Positions 24,978 through 27,564 of a DNA stretch of 27,564 nt are shown here, piece after piece. The translations under genes were made by a program, and so were the position numbers. The stretch spans positions 1 to 27,564 of the forward strand of contig JADGDW010000023.1 in the NCBI GenBank assembly GCA_016744725.1, in the 5' to 3' direction. This DNA comes from Candidatus Albibeggiatoa sp. nov. BB20. GTDB taxonomy: Bacteria > Pseudomonadota > Gammaproteobacteria > Beggiatoales > Beggiatoaceae. The notes under the pieces are model-generated. The model had not been told where the DNA came from, made no database searches, and was given only the letters and a program-made list of their open reading frames with translations. Numbering within the stretch: position 1 is the first letter of the stretch; each line of letters starts with the position of its first letter.

Positions 24978-25937
24978 ATGGATTTGCCACATTATATTAA
25001 TGAGGGTGTAGGGCTACCGATGTTTCAAGGGCCTTACATGCAGGAAGATTCGAAATTAGCTGTATTTGCCTTTAAAGCAGACAAAGCAAAATTAAAAGCA
25101 ATTTGTGATAAATATCTTAATAGTATTAGCAGTGATGAATATCATTATACACCACTACTATCTTATGTAACAATGGTTTACGCTGATATGACGATTTATT
25201 CCTTGCATGAAAAGGAAATTAATATTGGCAAGTTACATGAGACCGACTTAGCAATTTGGATCCCTATCCTTGTCAAGAAAAAAGTCGCTGGTGTTTACCT
25301 CCCTTCACATATTACCTATTTCTTACCTTATTTATTTGTTGATAATCCTTATGCTATTGCAACAGGCCGTGAAGTATATGGTTTTAGAAAGATACATTCT
25401 ATATTTCAATTTTCTGGTGACATCACCAACCCAGAATTTACTGTAAATAATTTAGTGTTTAAACAATTTGGAGCAGATTCAAGAGCTGAATGGGATTGGG
25501 TAATGAAAATGCAGCGGGTAGAGTCTAATATTCACGACAAAACTGCATGGAATTCAGCCGAAGAAATGTATGACTATGTGATGCAGCAGTTAAAACAACA
25601 GAATGATGCACTTTCACTTGATGAAAAAGATGAAAAACAAACAAAATCTTTATTCAACTTTAAATTGTCAATGCCACTGATTTTTTTAAAGCAATTTCCA
25701 GATATTAAAAATAGTGAATATGCTTGTTATCAAAAATTGGTTCAAGCTAATGTCACCATAACACGCTTTAAACGTGCAGCGCGTTTAGCCCATAAATATA
25801 AGCTACATATCAATGAATTAGAAAGCCATCCCATCATTCAACAATTAGGTTTAAAAGCGGAAAGCAATGTAGTTACACCAAGTGCCGCATTTTGGGTAAA
25901 TATGGATTTTTCTATGGATTTTGGCAAGGAACTCTAA
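24978..25937 (+). CDS. Acetoacetate decarboxylase-family protein
   Basis: A 319-residue protein with an acetoacetate-decarboxylase-like fold. The family's central motif is visible as YAIATGREVYGFRK (125-138), with Arg131, Glu132 and Lys138; the lysine is a candidate for the Schiff-base residue, although alignment around it is loose because the usual YPK is FRK. The protein is longer than classical Adc (about 245) and has an extra C-terminal helical region. Members include decarboxylases as well as aldolase/dehydratase-like enzymes acting on keto acids, so the reaction cannot be named. The start has AAAGGATATAAAAAA upstream. The oxidoreductase gene begins three bases after its stop, so the two form an operon. 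Confidence 0.8.
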   Translation: MDLPHYINEGVGLPMFQGPYMQEDSKLAVFAFKADKAKLKAICDKYLNSISSDEYHYTPLLSYVTMVYADMTIYSLHEKEINIGKLHETDLAIWIPILVKKKVAGVYLPSHITYFLPYLFVDNPYAIATGREVYGFRKIHSIFQFSGDITNPEFTVNNLVFKQFGADSRAEWDWVMKMQRVESNIHDKTAWNSAEEMYDYVMQQLKQQNDALSLDEKDEKQTKSLFNFKLSMPLIFLKQFPDIKNSEYACYQKLVQANVTITRFKRAARLAHKYKLHINELESHPIIQQLGLKAESNVVTPSAAFWVNMDFSMDFGKEL

Positions 25938-25940
25938 TTA

Positions 25941-27564
25941 ATGATTAATAAAAAAAAGATTGTTGTTTTAGGCGGTGGTATTGGGTCATTGAGTAGTATT
26001 TTTGCGATTACGTCTATGCCTGACTGGCAGCAGAAATATGACATCACTTTGTATCAATTAGGCTGGCGTTTGGGCGGAAAAGGGGCAAGCGGTCGTAATG
26101 CTGAGTTAGGACAGCGCATTGAAGAACATGGCCTACATGTCTGGTTTGGTTTTTATGACAATGCTTTTCGCACCATACAACAGTGTTATGCAGAATTAGA
26201 TAGACCAAAAGACGCACCATTAGCCACTTGGGATCAAGCATTTAAGCCACATGATTATACAGCCATACAAGAATATCATCATGAGACTTGGAAAACATGG
26301 TCTATGATTTTTTTGCCCCGTAGCGGCACGCCGGGCATTGGTGGACGAGAATACACACCGATTCGATATGTACAAGATATTTTATATTGGCTATGGAAAT
26401 ACTTGCTACCACATTTAAAATTGCGTGATTGCGCTGCATTTCTCGCTATAATTCCTCATGCGATACAAACACTGAGTAGTAAATCTATTACTCAACTTTC
26501 CGCATCAGAACAATCCAGTCCTTTAATTGCTCTAAAGTCTGCCCTTGATGAGCTATATAAAGTGGTTTTAGACATGTTTGAGCGTACTTCTGACAATAAT
26601 GATGTGCTACGCCGTACTTATATCATTTCTATTTTATGGCTAACTGCAGTACGTGGCATTATTTCAGATGGTATTATTTTTAATGGATTTGATGTGATTG
26701 ATGACTTGGAATTTAGGGAGTGGCTGAAAAAACATGGTGCGCCTGATAGTGTTGCTTATTCTGCGCCGATACAGTCATTTTATGATTTAGCTCTTGCCTA
26801 TGAACAGGGTATAACAGAGGGTAATCCTAGTCGAGAGGGCAATATTGCAGCAGGAACAGCATTGCACAGCTTTTTGTTGGTCTTGTTTGCTTACAAAGGT
26901 AGCCTCATGTGGAAAATGCAAGCAAGTATGGGTGATGTGGTTTTCACCCCATTGTATGAAGTATTAAAAGCCCGTGGCGTTAAATTTGAATTTTTCCACA
27001 AAGTGACAGATTTGATTCCCAATGAGCAAGGCACAGCAATTCAACAAATCATTATCAATAAACAGGTTTCTCTAAAAAATCCTGACCAAGAATACCAGCC
27101 TCTTGTTGATGTCAAAGGCTTACCTTGTTGGCCAAGTGAGCCGCTATATGAACAGCTTGTAGAAGGAGAACAAGTGCAAGCAGGTCAGCATAATTTAGAG
27201 TCGCATTGGACAGCATGGCAAGATGCAGAACCTAATATATCACTGAATCAAGGTGTTGATTTTGATTTGGTTATTTGTGGTATTCCAATCGCAGCCTTAA
27301 AACTGATTTCTGAGCAATTGGCAACTAAAAGTCAATCTTGGCAAAACATGGTAGACAATGTTAAAACGGTACGTAGCCTTGCCATGCAGACATGGTTAAC
27401 AAAGGATTTAAAACAATTAGGCTGGCAACATCCTTCAGTGGTATTGGATGCCTATATACAGCCTTTTAATACATGGGCTGATATGGGTCAAACCATTAGT
27501 TATGAAGCATGGTCTGCATCATTAGAACCAAGCGATATTGCTTATTTTTGTGGTACGATGCCAG
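25941..27564 (+). CDS. FAD-dependent oxidoreductase, carotenoid desaturase/amine oxidase-like, 3' truncated by the window edge
   Basis: The frame is open from the ATG at 25941 to the window end (541 codons) without a stop. The N-terminus has the dinucleotide-binding loop IVVLGGGIGSLSS (7-19), then LYQLGWRLGGKGASGRN, the second FAD contact segment of phytoene-desaturase-like flavoproteins. Next comes a histidine/tryptophan-rich signature, IEEHGLHVWFGFYDN, typical of a subgroup of large NAD(P)/FAD-binding oxidoreductases. The aromatic-rich central region may bind a hydrophobic substrate. It lies three bases after the decarboxylase-family gene, with AAGGA as ribosome-binding site. The likely substrate is a lipid or isoprenoid, but that is inference from the fold only. 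Confidence 0.75.
   Translation, partial: MINKKKIVVLGGGIGSLSSIFAITSMPDWQQKYDITLYQLGWRLGGKGASGRNAELGQRIEEHGLHVWFGFYDNAFRTIQQCYAELDRPKDAPLATWDQAFKPHDYTAIQEYHHETWKTWSMIFLPRSGTPGIGGREYTPIRYVQDILYWLWKYLLPHLKLRDCAAFLAIIPHAIQTLSSKSITQLSASEQSSPLIALKSALDELYKVVLDMFERTSDNNDVLRRTYIISILWLTAVRGIISDGIIFNGFDVIDDLEFREWLKKHGAPDSVAYSAPIQSFYDLALAYEQGITEGNPSREGNIAAGTALHSFLLVLFAYKGSLMWKMQASMGDVVFTPLYEVLKARGVKFEFFHKVTDLIPNEQGTAIQQIIINKQVSLKNPDQEYQPLVDVKGLPCWPSEPLYEQLVEGEQVQAGQHNLESHWTAWQDAEPNISLNQGVDFDLVICGIPIAALKLISEQLATKSQSWQNMVDNVKTVRSLAMQTWLTKDLKQLGWQHPSVVLDAYIQPFNTWADMGQTISYEAWSASLEPSDIAYFCGTMP

Noticed and set aside
1..27564. tRNA, rRNA, CRISPR arrays and complete insertion sequences
   Set aside because: I found no cloverleaf with a T-loop GTTCGA-like core, no spaced direct repeats and no transposase domains in the readable frames.

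Overview
The window reads as chromosomal DNA of a low-GC (about 40 %) Gram-negative gammaproteobacterium. Supporting genes are a CmoB tRNA-modification enzyme, a GspE secretion ATPase, an ADP-heptose-type (GT9) glycosyltransferase, a MltD lytic transglycosylase lipoprotein, CpdA, Era and the rplU-rpmA pair. HypC/HypA (NiFe-hydrogenase maturation) and CowN (which keeps nitrogenase working in the presence of CO) suggest a metabolically versatile diazotroph. A Beggiatoa/Thiotrichales-like host would fit, but that is inference and no marker here proves it. There are no tRNA or rRNA genes, CRISPR arrays or complete insertion sequences.

Layout. 1-1761: the 3' part of an AAA ATPase gene and an HNH nuclease gene overlapping as ATGA, a Septu (PtuA/PtuB)-type anti-phage pair. 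2088-2828: CpdA-like phosphodiesterase. 2865-7408 (minus strand): Mrp/ApbC Fe-S carrier, a membrane-anchored alpha/beta hydrolase, a TPR-glycosyltransferase and a GT9 glycosyltransferase. 7687-8871: a DegT/ArnB-type sugar aminotransferase. 9239-10591: a TPR-sulfotransferase interrupted by an in-frame amber codon. 10699-12478: PatB/MalY C-S lyase, then hypC-hypA. 12496-13392 (minus): Era. 13681-14654 (minus): cowN and a CooA-like CO-sensor gene. 15068-16345 (minus): a divergent SDF-family transporter. 16689-22014: mltD, trxB (minus), ald, gspE. 22146-23699 (minus): a hypothetical gene and cmoB. 23924-24517: rplU-rpmA. 24978 to the end: an acetoacetate-decarboxylase-family gene followed three bases later by an incomplete FAD-dependent, carotenoid-desaturase-like oxidoreductase.

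The most interesting locus is cowN with the CooA-like gene. A perfect 16-bp palindrome, TGTCAGCTAGCTGACA, lies upstream of cowN. It has the form of a CooA operator (TGTCA-N6-TGACA) and sits where a class II activator site would be, 41.5 bp upstream of the start point implied by a TATACT -10 box. The adjacent regulator gene keeps the heme-ligand histidine and a CooA-like recognition helix, but its DNA-binding domain is in another reading frame. The shift falls in a 10-bp tandem repeat, and removing exactly one unit restores a 206-residue protein. The CO response may therefore be switched by repeat slippage, or it may have been lost.

Many other genes are standalone housekeeping genes. Several usual partners are absent nearby: rnc next to era, gspF next to gspE, cmoA next to cmoB, obgE after rpmA, nif genes next to cowN and hydrogenase genes next to hypCA. 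Gene order is thus loosely organised.
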